DNA of 64,000 bases from the NCBI GenBank assembly GCA_007570785.1, contig ML662442.1:31763909-31827908 (forward strand). The letters are read 5' to 3'. Within the stretch, counting starts at the first letter, position 1. Every line of letters begins with the position of its first letter. Positions 10,099 through 22,169 of the stretch are shown in pieces. Under the pieces are notes generated by a model. That model had not been told where the DNA came from. It saw only the letters and a list, made by a program, of their open reading frames with translations, and did not search any database. Source of the stretch: Antilocapra americana (taxonomy: Eukaryota > Chordata > Mammalia > Artiodactyla > Antilocapridae). The position numbers and the translations under genes are program-made.

Positions 10099-10408
10099 GG
10101 GCTTCCCTGGTGGCTCAGTGGTAAAGAATCTGCCTGCCAATGCAGGAGAGATGGGTTCTATCCCTGTTCCAGGAAGATCCCACTTGCCACAGAGCGACTA
10201 AGCCCGTGCACCACAACTGCTGAGCCTGCACCCTAGAGCCTGGGAACCACAGCTACTGAAGCCTGCACACCCTAGAGCCTGTACTCAGCAACAAGAGAAA
10301 CCACCACAGTGAGAAACCTTCTCACCACAACTAGAGAAAAGCCCACACAGCATAAAAGACCCAACACAGCCCAAAATACATAAATAAATGAAATCACTTT
10401 AAAAAAAC
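10099..10408 (+). repeat. CHR-type tRNA-Glu SINE with 13-bp target duplication
   Basis: The head ggcttccctggtggctcagt is followed by repeated tgagcctg/ctagagcctg units and an A-rich tail. Flanks aaaatgacaagta (10086-10098) and aaaataacaagta (10409-10421) differ by one base. Confidence 0.93.
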
Positions 10409-12009
10409 AAAATAACAAGTAAATTTAGAAAGTCTGACATCCTTAGAGTATACCTTTCTGCATGTGGAATATATTTTTTATGTTAAGAAACGTATTTGAA
10501 AATTTGGGATGTGTTATTATATGAGTTTTAAGTGTTTATTAAAGTTCTTCCTCTGGAAGTTATGAAGCAGAAAGAAGGAAAGCTCAGTCCTTTTCCTTAG
10601 TACAGGAGTGTCATTTGTTAAGTAGCCATCCCATGACATTTCAAATACCTTTTAATGGACAGTTTCCCCTTTTCTTAACATGAATTTCCTAAACCTCTCG
10701 CAAAACTTTAAGTATTCTGTGGTCCTCTCAATTTTCTTCTCTTATGGTAGATGGTTATTTTAATTCTGAGGACCTAGATGTAGCCAGTCTTTGTTGTCAC
10801 CGTTATCATCATCTGATATCAAAAAATATCTTAAAGTCCTGGTTTTCCTTCCAAGGTTCTTAAGACCTTCAATTATTAGGAATCCTGGTAAACATACATT
10901 CAACTGTGTTTTCCCATAGACTCAGATAACTATTTCAGAGGTGATTTTAACCTGGAATACGATTCACTGCCAATGGTCATTTATACTTTGCTTCACCACA
11001 GTTCCCCTGAACTCAAATTTGGCTTGCTAGTTTGTGAACTATGACCAAAGATTTGGATTTTCAAAGATAATAATAATGAGTAACAAAGATTACTAAGATT
11101 AAACGATTAGGATAAAGAAAATGAAAGTAACTTAATAGGGGGAAATTTGTGCTTTTTCAAAGTATAAATGTCACTTTTGCAAAATCTCAAAAATTTAACA
11201 ACTCCTTGGAGAACTTAAACTGTTGTGAAAGATCTTCTCTAAAAGAATAAACCAAGTGAAATATGCTGCATATTTAAAACATTCACAATCAAGGTGAGGT
11301 TCAGTTGTAGAGAACTATTTATATAAATTATGGGCATCTATATAATAGAATACAAAGCAGATTCATATGATTGAGATAGATCTGTATGTGCTGATATGGT
11401 TGAAAAGACAGTAGACATGGTAATTGAAAAAGGCAAGCAAAAACACTGCTTATACAATCAATCCATTTGTGTAAAAATAAAGAAAAAAGTAAAGATATAT
11501 ATAGTATCTGATTTTTTAACATGCATATGTTATTTCTACAATTAAAAAAATACTAATATAAAATGTCTTAATGTAATGAGAAGGTCTAAGGAACAACTCT
11601 GGGAAGAGGCTTTTTCACTCTCTTCTTTCTCTCTTTGCACATAAGGCTCATATTAAGGGCTGATCCCTCAACCTGGAATCCTATTGCCAAAAGTAATAAG
11701 TCCTAGTGAGAAACTGACTGTGATTAAAGAATATGGAAGATAAAAAACTGAGTGTTTGAGAATTGAAAAATGTCAGAAATCAGTAGGAGGATAAGAGGAA
11801 AAGACCTGATGTAGATGGGATTGGGTGGTGTCTGTCCGGCCCTGGGGGATACAGAAAGGAAAGAGCCATCTGCCTTATTCAGACAAGGCTCCAACTGTGC
11901 TCTGTAGAGTCTTCTCTGTGCCCACTGTTGGGACAGAGACAAGGCAGGTGGGAAAGGTGGGTGGAGAGGAAAGGAGGCAGGTGGGTGGCTGAAACTCACT
12001 AAACTTCTT

Positions 12010-12035
12010 CCCCACCCCAACCCCCACCACCCCCC
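12010..12035 (-). other. potential G-quadruplex motif
   Basis: Four C runs of 4, 4, 5 and 6 bases separated by 1, 2 and 4 bases on plus give a canonical four-run G motif on minus. The tract is intergenic and no transcript is evident. Confidence 0.6.
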
Positions 12036-12313
12036 AAAAGATTGAAAGTCCAAACCAGTCATGACGTTGAGCTCACAATCCAGAATCTCTGGGTAGTGTG
12101 TGACAATCTCGACATCAGGTCTTCATGTGACCCCTATGGTCCTCAGACTGTGAACTAAATAGATTAATCTGCTTCCCATAGATGATGCCTAGTGGAGGAG
12201 CAAGGTCAGGACAACAGCATGAAACACTCCATTCTGAAAGGGCAAAATGGAAGTGAGCAGCAGCTACCAACTGATCTGTTTGCCTAATTCTTAATTACTC
12301 CTGGGCAAAAACT

Positions 12314-12528
12314 AGGGCTTCCCTGGTGGCTCAGTCGGTGAAGAATCCACCTGCAATGCAGGAGACTCGGCTTCGATCCCTGCGTCAGAAAGATCCTCTG
12401 GAGAAGGAAATGGCAACCCACTCCAGTATTCTTGCCTGGAGAATCCCATGGACAGAGGCACCTAGCAGGCTACGGTCCATGAGGAAGCAAGAGTCGGACA
12501 TGACTTGGTGACTTGATGACTAAACAAC
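12314..12528 (+). repeat. Bov-tA SINE
   Basis: The full-length head ggcttccctggtggctcagt is followed by ggcaacccactccagtattcttgcctgg and gagtcggacatgact, ending in an A-rich tail. Confidence 0.94.
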
Positions 12529-13527
12529 CACAAAACACCATAAAGGTCCCTACCCTGGGAACTGCAAAATGCTATTTGATTCTCAAGACTTGACTCTCTG
12601 AAAGGTCGTCTGTTATTGTCTTCAGCTAAATACTTAACGGGCATTTGCCCTTAATGGCTGAGTAGTTTTCTTCTCAATGCTGGAAGACCACAGGACCAGT
12701 TTGGATTGTGTTCCTCTGGCTCCAACGTCTCTCAAATTTTCATAAGCTGCTTTTTTTTTAAATTCAGTAAACTATATATATATTTGTCAATACCTATACT
12801 CATAGTTGTTTTCAAAATATGTTTTTCACATCTACTATATTCTTTTGCTTTCTTGTTCCATTCTCTCTCTAGATATAGATAAAGATATAGATGATAGATA
12901 TAAATACAAGCTGTCTCTTTCTTGCCATTACAGGTATCCTGAATAAACATAATACTATTTTTTTTTACAGAAAAATTGTACTTTGATGTTTGTCCCGGCT
13001 CTTTATCCTATTGAATATATTAATTTTATTTTTGCCTTGGAGTTCCTTACTTTACTGAGAGGTGTTATCAGTAAATGTAGAGACCATTCAGTTTGGCCTT
13101 TCCACAGGTCTATTTTAATGGACTTTGTCTTTTGAGGTTTCCTGAATTTTTCTTTTAGTACATGGAGACTGTTACCAATCAGGTTTTCCAATTTTTCCAA
13201 CTTCAGTTTTGTGAAATATCTCTATTCCTGTTAATTTCTGCTTAAAAATCAGCCAGTTTCTTTTTCAAGGTTATAAAGCCTTGCCAAAACATATCCAGTA
13301 GCAACCAATACACTAGAAATATTGTTTTCCAATCTTTTCCCCCAGAGTCATATTTTTTAAACAACGTAATCGTCTTTCCAAGTTAATGCAGGAGTCAGTT
13401 TTATCAACAACCATATAAGAAGCATTGCCACCTCTCTAGCCTTCATTATCAATTTCCATTCTGTCTGTCCACCACTGGATTGCTAAGTTATTGCCACATA
13501 TTTTAGGAAAGGAACTGAAACTTCTTT

Positions 13528-13954
13528 CAGTTCAGTTCAGTTGCTCAGTCATGTCTGACTCTTTGAGACCACATGAATTGCAGCATGACAAGCCTCCCTG
13601 TTCATTACCAACTCCCAGAGTTTATCCAAATTCATGTCCATTGAGTTGGTAATGCCATCCAACCATCTCATCCTCTGTTGTCCCCGTCTCCTCTTGCCCT
13701 CAATCTTTCCCAGCATCAGGGTCTTTTCAAATGAGTTAGCTCTTCGCATCAAGTGGCCAAAGTATTGGAGTTTCAGCTTCAACATCAGTCCTTCCAATGA
13801 ATATCCAGAACTGATCCTCTTTAGGATGTACTGGTTGGATCTTCTTGCAGTCCAAGGGACTCTCAAGAGTCCTCTCTAACATCACAGCTCAAAACCATCA
13901 ATTCTTCTGCACTCAGCTTTCTTTACAGTCCAACTGTCACATCCATACATGACT
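13528..13954 (-). mobile_element. BovB LINE 3' fragment with 14-bp target duplication
   Basis: The reverse strand translates to BovB C-terminal sequence ([38 protein letters not shown]). The plus strand starts with repeated cagtt units, the inverted 3' end. Flanks actgaaacttcttt (13514-13527) and actgaaactccttt (13955-13968) differ by one base, marking a 5'-truncated insertion. Confidence 0.93.
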
Positions 13955-14389
13955 ACTGAAACTCCTTTAAATAATCTAATTATAAAATAAAGAAAAAAAT
14001 AGTCCTTTCCCTTTGGTTGCTACCCACAGCTAAACTGCAAAGAAAATCCCTTCCTTAAGTAATTAACTTATGTGTGAATATGAGAAAAAGGTGGAGAAAC
14101 AGGACAAGTACTGAGGTTGAGAAAAGATTATTTTTATTATGGAAATGCCCTGTTCTGGTAGCAACATCTGATCAGAACCAGACACAAAGCTTCATCTAAC
14201 TGCAAGGGAAAGAATAAGTATGGTCTTCTCCCAGGCCTTAGAAGCAAAGAGAACTGAACTTGGGACACATCTACCAGATCTTCAATGACTAGACTCTCAA
14301 TTCCCTCACCTACCCCTTGACTATTTTTAGCCTCATATTCGTTTCCTTGTTGCATGTGACAGTTTTGTAACCTTCAATTTGCTGCCTGC

Positions 14390-14560
14390 TATGTCTTTCA
14401 AATCCCCAACTAGATTATCCATTTCATGAGGGCAAGGACCATGCTTGATTTAATCCCTCTTTAGTCACACAGGTCTTAGCATAGAACCCAGAACATTATC
14501 AGTGTTCAATAAATATTTGTGGGACTAACTGGTGAATCAGTGAATGAATGAATGAGAAGC
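14390..14560 (+). repeat. L2 3' end
   Basis: The classic L2 order is visible: ctagattatccatttcatgagggcaaggacc, tagcatagaaccc, gtgttcaataaatatttgtg and a terminal tgaatgaatgaatga. The pieces appear in consensus order. Confidence 0.7.
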
Positions 14561-14663
14561 AGACTTGGATGGATTCTGCTCTCACTGCAAAGTCAGCACC
14601 ATGCCAGCTTTATTCAGCTCAGAACTTGATTCCTTCTGTGCATGTCATTCAGCTCAGATTTAA

Positions 14664-14782
14664 CTGCCAACCTTCTGACAGACAGTACATAAGTCTGTCC
14701 AGATAGAAGCAGGGCAACATCAGGAAGAAGACAAGGCCATACCGGGCAGGTCCCAATACAGCTGTAGGGCCACCTGAACACC
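14664..14782 (-). pseudogene. CALHM6-like exon 1 relic
   Basis: The minus strand of this stretch aligns collinearly with CALHM6 exon 1 at about 5614-5732. That part codes for the end of the first extracellular segment and TM2, from VFQCPCSAAWNLPYGLVF to the start of the next loop. Shared stretches include the gggcaggt...cca block and caggaagaagacaaggcc against caggaagaccaggcc in the same order. One minus frame reads ARYGLVFFLML, against PYGLVFLLVP in the intact gene. Small insertions and deletions break the frame. Similarity stops on the 5' side in unrelated sequence and no exon 2 relic was found. A partial tandem duplication of CALHM6 or a close relative is inferred. Confidence 0.6.
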
Positions 14783-14987
14783 TACTCCCACCCACTTTCC
14801 CCAGAGCCTCCAAACTACAGTGGGAGCTGGTGGAGCTGCAGGTCTTGGCAGAGCAGGGACTTTCCCATGGCTTCCTGCTGCCCTCCTTCCTGCCCAGCTC
14901 AGCTTGTTTACTCAGCAGAGTTCTCTGGGATGTAGTGGTCAACTTCCCCACTCTCTGCACCATTTTCTCATGCCTACGGTCATGCTC

Positions 14988-15200
14988 ATGTTTGGTAACT
15001 GTCGTGTCCGACTCTTTGCAACCCTGTGGACTGTAGCCCGCCAGTCTTCCCTGTCCATGGAATTCTCCAGGCAAGAATACTGGAGTGGGTTGCCATTTCC
15101 TCCTCCAGGGGATCGTCCTGACCCAGGGATAGAACCCGAGTTTTCTGCATTTCCTGCGTTGTTAAGTGGGTTCTTTACCACTATGCCACCTGGGAAACCC
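14988..15200 (-). repeat. Bov-tA SINE
   Basis: Inverted copy with gtcgtgtccgactctttgca at its left and ccacctgggaaacccc at its right. It lies about 200 bp from the CALHM6-like relic. Confidence 0.92.
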
Positions 15201-15619
15201 CTCCCTTTAGAGGAGGGATTTTTCTTTGTAATCTAGCTGTAGACAACAACCAAAGGGAAATGACTGTTTTTTCTCTATTCTATTGTTAGATTCCTTAAAG
15301 GGGTTTCACTTCCTTTCTTGGAAGTAATGGATCAAACCTGAGTAGGTTTCCTTGACACCTAGACTCAGAGCTTGACTGTTTCTGACTCTGCTTTGGCATA
15401 CTACCTTGACCTCTCCCAGCAGTGACAGGCACCTGCAGTACTTCCCTAATTAAGTCTGACTATTAATTATTCTCTTCTGGCTCTCCTCCTAAGATGATGA
15501 CTTCATCTGTGTCTCCTTCCCAGGCTCCTCCACCTCCCAATCAGGATATTAGTCCTCACTGAAGTTCACTCCTTTCCACACAAACTGCCTGAGTAATCCC
15601 CTCTTGGTGCCACCACTAA

Positions 15620-15985
15620 CTACATATCTTTCATCTGTAAAATGAAAATAATAACATTACCTGCCTGACTGGGTTCTTGTATAGATGAAGTGAGTTGTTA
15701 CAACTAACATTCTTAGAACACTGCCTAAAGTGAAAGTGAAGTCTTTCAGTTGTGTCCGACTCTTTGCAACTCTGTGGACTGTAGCCCACCAGGCTCCTTC
15801 GTCCACGGGATTCTCCAGGTGAGAATACTGGAGTGGGATGCCATTTCCTTCTCCAGGGGATCTTCCCAACCCAGGGATCAAACCCAGGTCTCCCACATTG
15901 CAGGCAGACGTTTTACCCTCTGAGCCACCAGGGAAGCCCAGAACATTGCCTGGCACCTAGCAAATGCTCAAGAAGTATTGTCCAT
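15620..15985 (+). repeat. MIR split by a Bov-tA insertion
   Basis: The left half has catctgtaaaatgaaaataataacattacctgcc. The right half, after the SINE, has gaacattgcctggcacctagcaaatgctcaa. Together they form the usual 3' part of MIR, interrupted at 15727-15939. Confidence 0.7.
15727..15939 (-). repeat. Bov-tA SINE inserted in MIR, with 12-bp duplication
   Basis: An inverted Bov-tA ends ccaccagggaagccc. Flanking agaacactgcct (15715-15726) and agaacattgcct (15940-15951) are near-perfect duplicates. Confidence 0.93.
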
Positions 15986-16384
15986 TATCCTTACTCTCCT
16001 TTCACTTTACTGTGACAATCCCAACGGCATGTTACCATTTCCAAAATCTTCATCTCCTAGATGAAACTTTGTTTCCTAAGTTCCGGATAGGCATTTCTGA
16101 TTGCCTAGTGGATATTTTCATTTACATGTCCTGCAGTCGACTCCAACCCAAAACAGAACTCACCTTTCCCTAAGATTTATTTCTCCTCTAGCGTTTTAAG
16201 CCTATCAGTCTTTCAAGCTAGAAAACTCAGGGTCAGCTGTGGGTGCCACTCCATTTCTTGTGCAGCTCCATTCTTCTTGAGGACCATTTCTCAAACTGGA
16301 CCTCTTCATCATCCTTGAAAGTGGACAGGCCCTTTTACCCCATCCCACTCTAGTTTCTGCCACACAGTCCTGGCAGAGTTAACT

Positions 16385-17385
16385 TCCTGAAAAAGGAATC
16401 TGAATATACCCTGGAACTGTTATGCACATGTGAACAGGATAAAAAAAAATCATAGTACTACTGTTCATATTATGCAAAAACTGGTTAAAAAACCAAAGAA
16501 CAAATATCGAACAACAACAGATGAGATAGACCATGAAATATTCAAATGAGAATACTATATGGCAATGTAGAAAAATACTCCTATAACAACAATCAACAAG
16601 GATGAATCTTAAAAACATAATTTTGAACAACAGAAATCAAACACAAAGAATATATTCAGTATGATCCCATTCATAAAAAGTTCAGAAACAGAAGCTTCAC
16701 TTTCTGAAGATGTATATATAAGTGACAAAACTAAAGAGAAAAAGAAGTGATTGAGAATCACAAGGAGGGCCTTCCCTGGTGGCACAGTGGTAAAGAATCT
16801 GCCTGGCAGTGCAGAAGACAAGGGGTAGATCCCTGGTCCTGAAAGATCCCACATGCCTTGAAGCAACTAAGCCCTTGGGCCCTAGTGTTTGAGCCTGTGC
16901 TCTAGAGCCTGGTAACCACAACTACTGAGCCCGCAGACTGCAAACACTGAAGTCTGAACACTCCAGAGCAAGCTCCACAGTAAGAGAAGCTACTGCCTGA
17001 GAAGACTTCGCACTGCAGCTAAAGAGTAGCCCCCACTCACAGCAACTAGGGAAAAAGCCCCTGCAGCAACGAAGACTCAACACAGCCAAAAATAAATTAA
17101 TGAGTAAAATTTAAAATACTGTATTTAAAAGAAAACAAAACAAACAAAAACCCTTCCCTGAAACCCATCAGGGAAGTAAGTTCTTAAAAAAAAAAAAGAA
17201 TCACAAGAAAAGTGGCTGTTGTCTTGGGGGCTTCAGTGGAATTATGACTAGGGTTGTGAGATGAGGTAGGGTGTTTCCAAGGTTATATTTCTGTACCAGA
17301 ATAAGGGTTACAAAAATGTTTGCTTTATGATTATGTTTACAAGGTATGTTTGTTTTAGTAGGCTTCTGACCATAGATTTTATTTC
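16385..17385 (+). mobile_element. ancient L1 (L1M) 3' end split by a CHR SINE
   Basis: The left part matches the L1 ORF2/3' region (gagaatactatatggcaatg, gatgaatcttaaaaacataa, gtatgatcccattcataaa). The right part resembles the L1 3' UTR (gttatatttctgtaccagaataagggttac). The two parts are separated by the SINE at 16765-17196. Confidence 0.65.
16765..17196 (+). repeat. CHR-type SINE inserted in L1M, with 11-bp duplication
   Basis: The head ccttccctggtggcacagtgg and a body of repeated ctactgagcc-like units are followed by a long A-rich tail. Duplicates agaatcacaag flank it (16754-16764 and 17197-17207). Confidence 0.9.
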
Positions 17386-17469
17386 TCAACTTGTAAGTCA
17401 GGGAAAGAAATCTAATTAGTTAATTTCCAGTTGAAAACCAGATGTCAGGAGGACAAGTTCTATACTCCC

Positions 17470-17990
17470 CGTGTTAGCACAGAGGCTCTTCCAAGTCTTG
17501 CTCCAGCCATCTCTGCCCCACTTCATCCTGGGTACCTCAGTTTCTGACAGCACTGGCCCCCCAACATTCCTGTACTTACACGTCATGGTCTTCTTTAATT
17601 CTCTGCCTTCTCACTTGCTTCCTTAAATGGCACTTAACAGTTCTTCACCTGACAAACTCCTCTTCTTTAATACTCAGCCCGATGTCGTCTCTTCATTGAA
17701 ACTACCTTCAGAACCCCAAGAGTTTAGTGGTAATGTTTCTTTGCTCCCACTCTTTGTAATATAGTTCTGCAATCATTCTTAATTAATGTGATTATTACAA
17801 CAGTCCCTTCCAGAGTTCTGTCTCCCCTACTAACCTGAGAGCTCTCCAGAATTCCTCCTCTTAATCATCAGCGCATCCTTCAACAAAGTCAGTCATTCCC
17901 TGTCTATAACTCCTCACCACATTGCATATTTGCTTTATCTCCTTACAGAGCTGTCTCAACCTTTGTCATACAATGTTTGTATTAAAAAAT
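17470..17990 (+). repeat. L2 LINE fragment
   Basis: Pyrimidine-rich L2-like sequence: agtcttgctccagcc, tgatgtc-like cgatgtcgtctcttcattgaa, and ctcccctactaacctgagagctc in consensus order. Divergent and non-coding. Confidence 0.5.
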
Positions 17991-18174
17991 AAAATGAATA
18001 AAATGAGATAGTGTGAAGAACCCAGGACAGCAGTTAAAACATTTTAGTTCCACAAATTACACTTTGTAAGACTTTTTAACAGTGGTGACTCAGACATGTG
18101 CTAGAGGGCGCTAATTCACCACATAATAGGTTTATTGTGCTCTACGGGCATTTACTTTTGACTTAACTCTTGTA

Positions 18175-18336
18175 AGGGCTTCCCTTGTGGCTCAGCTGGT
18201 AAAGAATTCGGGAGACCAGGGTTTGATCCCTGGGTTGGGAAGATCCCCTGGCGAAGGGAAAGGCTACCCATCCCAGTATTTTATGGATGTCTATGGGGCC
18301 GCAAAGAGTCGGATACGACTCAGCAACTTTCACTAA
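18175..18336 (+). repeat. Bov-tA SINE with internal deletion
   Basis: The head gggcttcccttgtggctcagc is followed by a shortened body and gagtcggatacgactcagc. About 25 bp between ggtaaagaatt and gggagacc, and part of the tail, are missing relative to other copies here. Confidence 0.9.
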
Positions 18337-18559
18337 TTCTAAACAACAAACAAAGGAAGAATCAGATATTTAGTAAGCAAACTATCAGCTGTCTTTATTC
18401 AAAGAGATAAATCAATATAATTAAAAATTTTAAGTCTATAACTCACTTGAGATTATTTTGGGGAAGAACAATCCAACCATCATATTGATGGCATCATAAA
18501 CGTTATTCCCCAACCTGGGGATGGTCCAACTAGCAGAAGAAAAGTCAAAATAAGCAATG

Positions 18560-18680
18560 ATGATTTAGTGCCCTCACCTGCACTAAAGTGAAGACGTGCC
18601 AAGCAAGGTGTTTCCTCAACAGTAAAATGGGAGGGCTGGACTAGACCATCTTTGGGGTCCCTTTTAACTCTAATATTCTA
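18560..18680 (+). repeat. MIR-like fragment
   Basis: It has the MIR-like tttcctcaacagtaaaatgggagggctgg block followed by accatctttggggtccctttt. Confidence 0.45.
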
Positions 18681-19694
18681 AAACAAACAATTCTAGCCTT
18701 TTAAAGAAACATTCACAGTCTCCAAAAATACAAACACTCAATCAAGAAGTGACAAAATTCAATCAAAAGTGAAAAACAGAATTCTGAGAATCTGTCAAAA
18801 CAGAAGACAAAAGTTCCATTTTTCTCCTTCTATATAAGGCTGGAGTTAAAAAAAAAATCAATGTAACAAAGGATTGGAAGTCTAAGAGATGTATTGTTTG
18901 TGAAAGAAACATTTTTTAGCTTCTTCTATATCTCTACATTTGTCATGAGTTACTTCAGCCAAATCTTTGTCATTTTTAGGAAAAGGTGGCTTATTTTGTA
19001 GAGGCCAGCCAACCGAAAGCACTAGTTTTACAATGACTTTATTGATTTCAACCACATGAAAAACTGCAAGCATCTATGACTAAAGTAAAAATCCAGGAAA
19101 CAATACTAAATTAAAGATGGAAGTAAAGAAATTGGTAAAGAATTTGTTTTATGTTTATAAAACTCTTCTACTTTGGAAGAATCAAAATAACTCACAGTTT
19201 GAGTGCAGGATGAGACTAGAAATAAAAACTTAAAAGTCTGATTTTGATCTGATTATATAGCTTATACTCTCTGTAAACCATCCTGGAGGGTCTTGAACTA
19301 TGACAGAATTGTAGTGATTTCAAAATTATGGGGATGTTCTTCATTATTGTTTGGTGATTTGAGTCCCAGTTTTCTTTCTTCTAAAATGAGGGCAGAGTGA
19401 TGAAGTAATAATGACACTGGATGTGGAAATATTACCAACTTATTTTTTTAAATAAATTATAGGGATGTCCTTTAGTCTGTCTTATTTTAAAAAAATCTAC
19501 TTTGACAAAACAAATTTTTTTCTTACTCCTTTCAGTTTCACAAGATTAAAGGTAAAAAATTTGTGTATCAAAATATGTTTGATATAACTATGCTAATCAC
19601 TCAATTAATAGTTTAAACAATTATAATGGGGCACTTTGAACATTCCAAATAATTAAAGGCAAATAGTGAAACATTGTTTTATATTGAACTTCAT

Positions 19695-19850
19695 GGACTA
19701 AAAGCTGTGTGGCTCTGGTCACTTTCCTTAACCTCTCTGGGCCTAGCTTCCTACTTTATAAGATGGGGCTGTAGCTAGCATCTTCCTTCCATCCTTACAG
19801 AATCAGCATGCAGATGTGTGCAGAGTTCTTGCCTGTTATCATCATTGCCA
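19695..19850 (+). repeat. MIR fragment
   Basis: gtgtggctctggtcactttccttaacctctctgggcc followed by ttataagatggggct follows the MIR consensus order. Confidence 0.6.
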
Positions 19851-20754
19851 TCCATATGCTTTAATATAATAGTGGTATAAACATGGACTAGGCAATGTTT
19901 TCAAGAATCTTAGCACATTTTATAAAATAAGCCTAGCCTGTGGGGTCTTTATAGCCTATTAAAAAAAACCCCACAAAATTTGTTTTACAGAACTATCAAA
20001 TACTCTTTCATTCCCTATTTCTTCCTCTGGCATCTAAATTATTTTTTTAAATAAGAAATGACCTCTCCTCAGCAGTGAATTCACAAAGATCCTCTCATCA
20101 TCTATGAGGTTCTTAAAACATCCATTAGGCAACACAGAAACTCTATTTAGAAATAGAGGAAAACATGCAATAACTTATACGAGATGCTCCCCTTGCCAGT
20201 ATTTTTGGGAAGTGGGGTGTACCCCGAGGTGCCAAGGTGTGACTCTCCACCATGTAGGTGTGGCTGTAAAGCCAGATGAATAACCCACCCTCATAGCCAC
20301 ACTGCCTGCCCACATTCCTGGTGCCCACACCACATTGTCCTATGTTCTCTAGGAAGTCAGCTGTGCTGGCACAGCCTCACTCCTTAGATTGCACAATAAC
20401 ATGAACTCAAAAGGCATTCTCACAGATAATAGCTGAAGCTTAGCAAGAGTCTGCTGATTCCTGGTGGTTTACAACACCCCACACTGATGGTGTGCTGTTT
20501 TAAGTTGGGCTTTGACATCTGTGCTTTCAATCCCACATGGGACCACCATGTGTAACACCACAGAGCAGCTGCACGTGTATCTTGTTCACATCTGTCTTTC
20601 TCATGTACCCTGCCCTGAAGATTGATTTCTAGGGCCAGCACTTAACCCAGAGACGACCAAGTTGAAACAGCTCCAGGATCTAATGTGTGGGAGATTGATG
20701 ATATCAGCTCACGGTAAGAGCTGGAGCTTTGTATGTTAAGGTCTTTGGAGGCTG

Positions 20755-20905
20755 CAGTCTTCATGTATTTGGTCAATCAATTCATCAAGTACCTTTTAGG
20801 TTCCATGGTGTGTCAGGTATTGTGTTAGAACCATGTATATACAATAAGCAAGAGAGTGTAGTCCAAGGAGTCTAGTCCAGCGGGGAAGACAGATGGAGTA
20901 GCAAC
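20755..20905. repeat. L2-like fragment
   Basis: tcatcaagtaccttttaggttccatggtgtgtcaggtattgtg followed by atacaataagcaagag resembles the L2 3' region. Confidence 0.45.
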
Positions 20906-21707
20906 TTTAATGATCTCTTTATGTCTCTTAAGTGTGACTCAAGGGCAGTCACACAATAACAGCAATATTTTAAATTATTATTGCAATTTATTTTCAACTT
21001 TGACAAAAAGTTCTGTGAATTCATCTTTCAAAATAATCATATTTTCCTCTTTTCAAATTTTCTTTTTGTATTAAGAAAAGAGCTTTAAGTATGCACAGGG
21101 ATCTAAGAATTCTCCTCAGAACCCTAAAAAAGTCACAGATCTATTCTTCTGTCAGTAAAATAAATTCCTCAGAGAGTGGGGTGAGGGAGCTAAAAAAAAT
21201 CAAGAAAATCTCACAGGAAGGCAATACATGGGAATTTCTTTTCTTTCACCTGTTGTCTCTTATCTTGGACAAAATTTTAAAAGTGGTAAATAATAAATGC
21301 TGAAAAATGGAAAAAAAAAAAAGGAAAGTAGGGGATATTTACAAGATGTTCCCCTCAGATAGAAAGGGATTTCCAGTATCCTACTATTACCACTTCTTTG
21401 AAAGGAAAAGAAGGTACCTAAACCACTGCAAACTCTTTTGTTCAGAAAATAATTCATAAATATACACTAAAATCACTTTTCATTGTTTGACGTGGAAAGT
21501 GATGGGCTGATTGAAGTGTTTTTAGAAGCTTGTGCCTTAAAGTCTGCTTTAAACCAAAGCCTCAAAAGCCCACCCCAGATCATCAATGTTTCCTCTGAGA
21601 TTCACCACTGAAATCATATAATTCTTCTGTAACGAAGACTTCTCTATTAGACACATAGAAGAAGCAGTACTTCAACTTTTCTCATTTAGAAGGTACTGCA
21701 ACTACCT

Positions 21708-21975
21708 ACGGAGAAGGCAATGGCACCCCACTCCAGTCCTCTTGCCTGGAAAATCCCATGGACGGAGGCGCCTGGTGGGCTGCAGACCATGGGGTTGCTA
21801 AGAGTTGGACACAACTGAGCGACTTCACTTTCACGCATTAGAGAAGGAACTGGCAATCCACTCCAGTGTTCTTTCCTGGAGAATCCCAGGGACGGGGGAG
21901 CCTGGTGGGCTGCTTTTTATGGGGTCGCACAGAGTTGGACACGACTGAAGCGACTTAGGAGCAGCAGCAGCAGCA
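21708..21975 (+). repeat. BOV-A2 SINE with (AGC)n tail
   Basis: Two BovB-derived A monomers lie in tandem, each with agaaggcaatggc/agaaggaactggc and a ...ggacacgactga end, followed by a gcagcagcag tail. Near-duplicates gcaactacct and gcaactgcct flank it. Confidence 0.93.
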
Positions 21976-22029
21976 GCAACTGCCTAGATTATTCAAAATG
22001 CTCATATAATTGGTGCTAACTTTTTTAAT

Positions 22030-22141
22030 TAAAAAAATATTTTTAGGCCCAGCAGTGGGCACGTGGGATCCAACTGAAGATCAAATCCTCACCCCCTGCA
22101 TTGGAAGTGTGTTGTCAACCACTGGACCACCACAGAAGTCC
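22030..22141 (-). repeat. tRNA-derived SINE fragment (CHR-like)
   Basis: The inverted SINE head is visible at the right (ccactggaccaccacagaagtccc) with a short diverged body. Confidence 0.65.
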
Positions 22142-22169
22142 CAACTGGTGTTCTTTTAAAAAAATAAAT

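Larger units (their letters stand above)
9616..13513. other. intergenic sequence between SINEs
   Basis: Outside the CHR and Bov-tA copies and the G-rich motif listed, the stretches 10422-12313 and 12530-13513 are AT-rich with no gene or repeat that I can name. Confidence 0.45.
17998..21690. other. intergenic AT-rich sequence
   Basis: Apart from the short SINE, MIR and L2 remnants listed, nothing is recognised in 18681-19694, 19851-20754 and 20906-21697. No reading frame there looks like protein. Confidence 0.45.
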
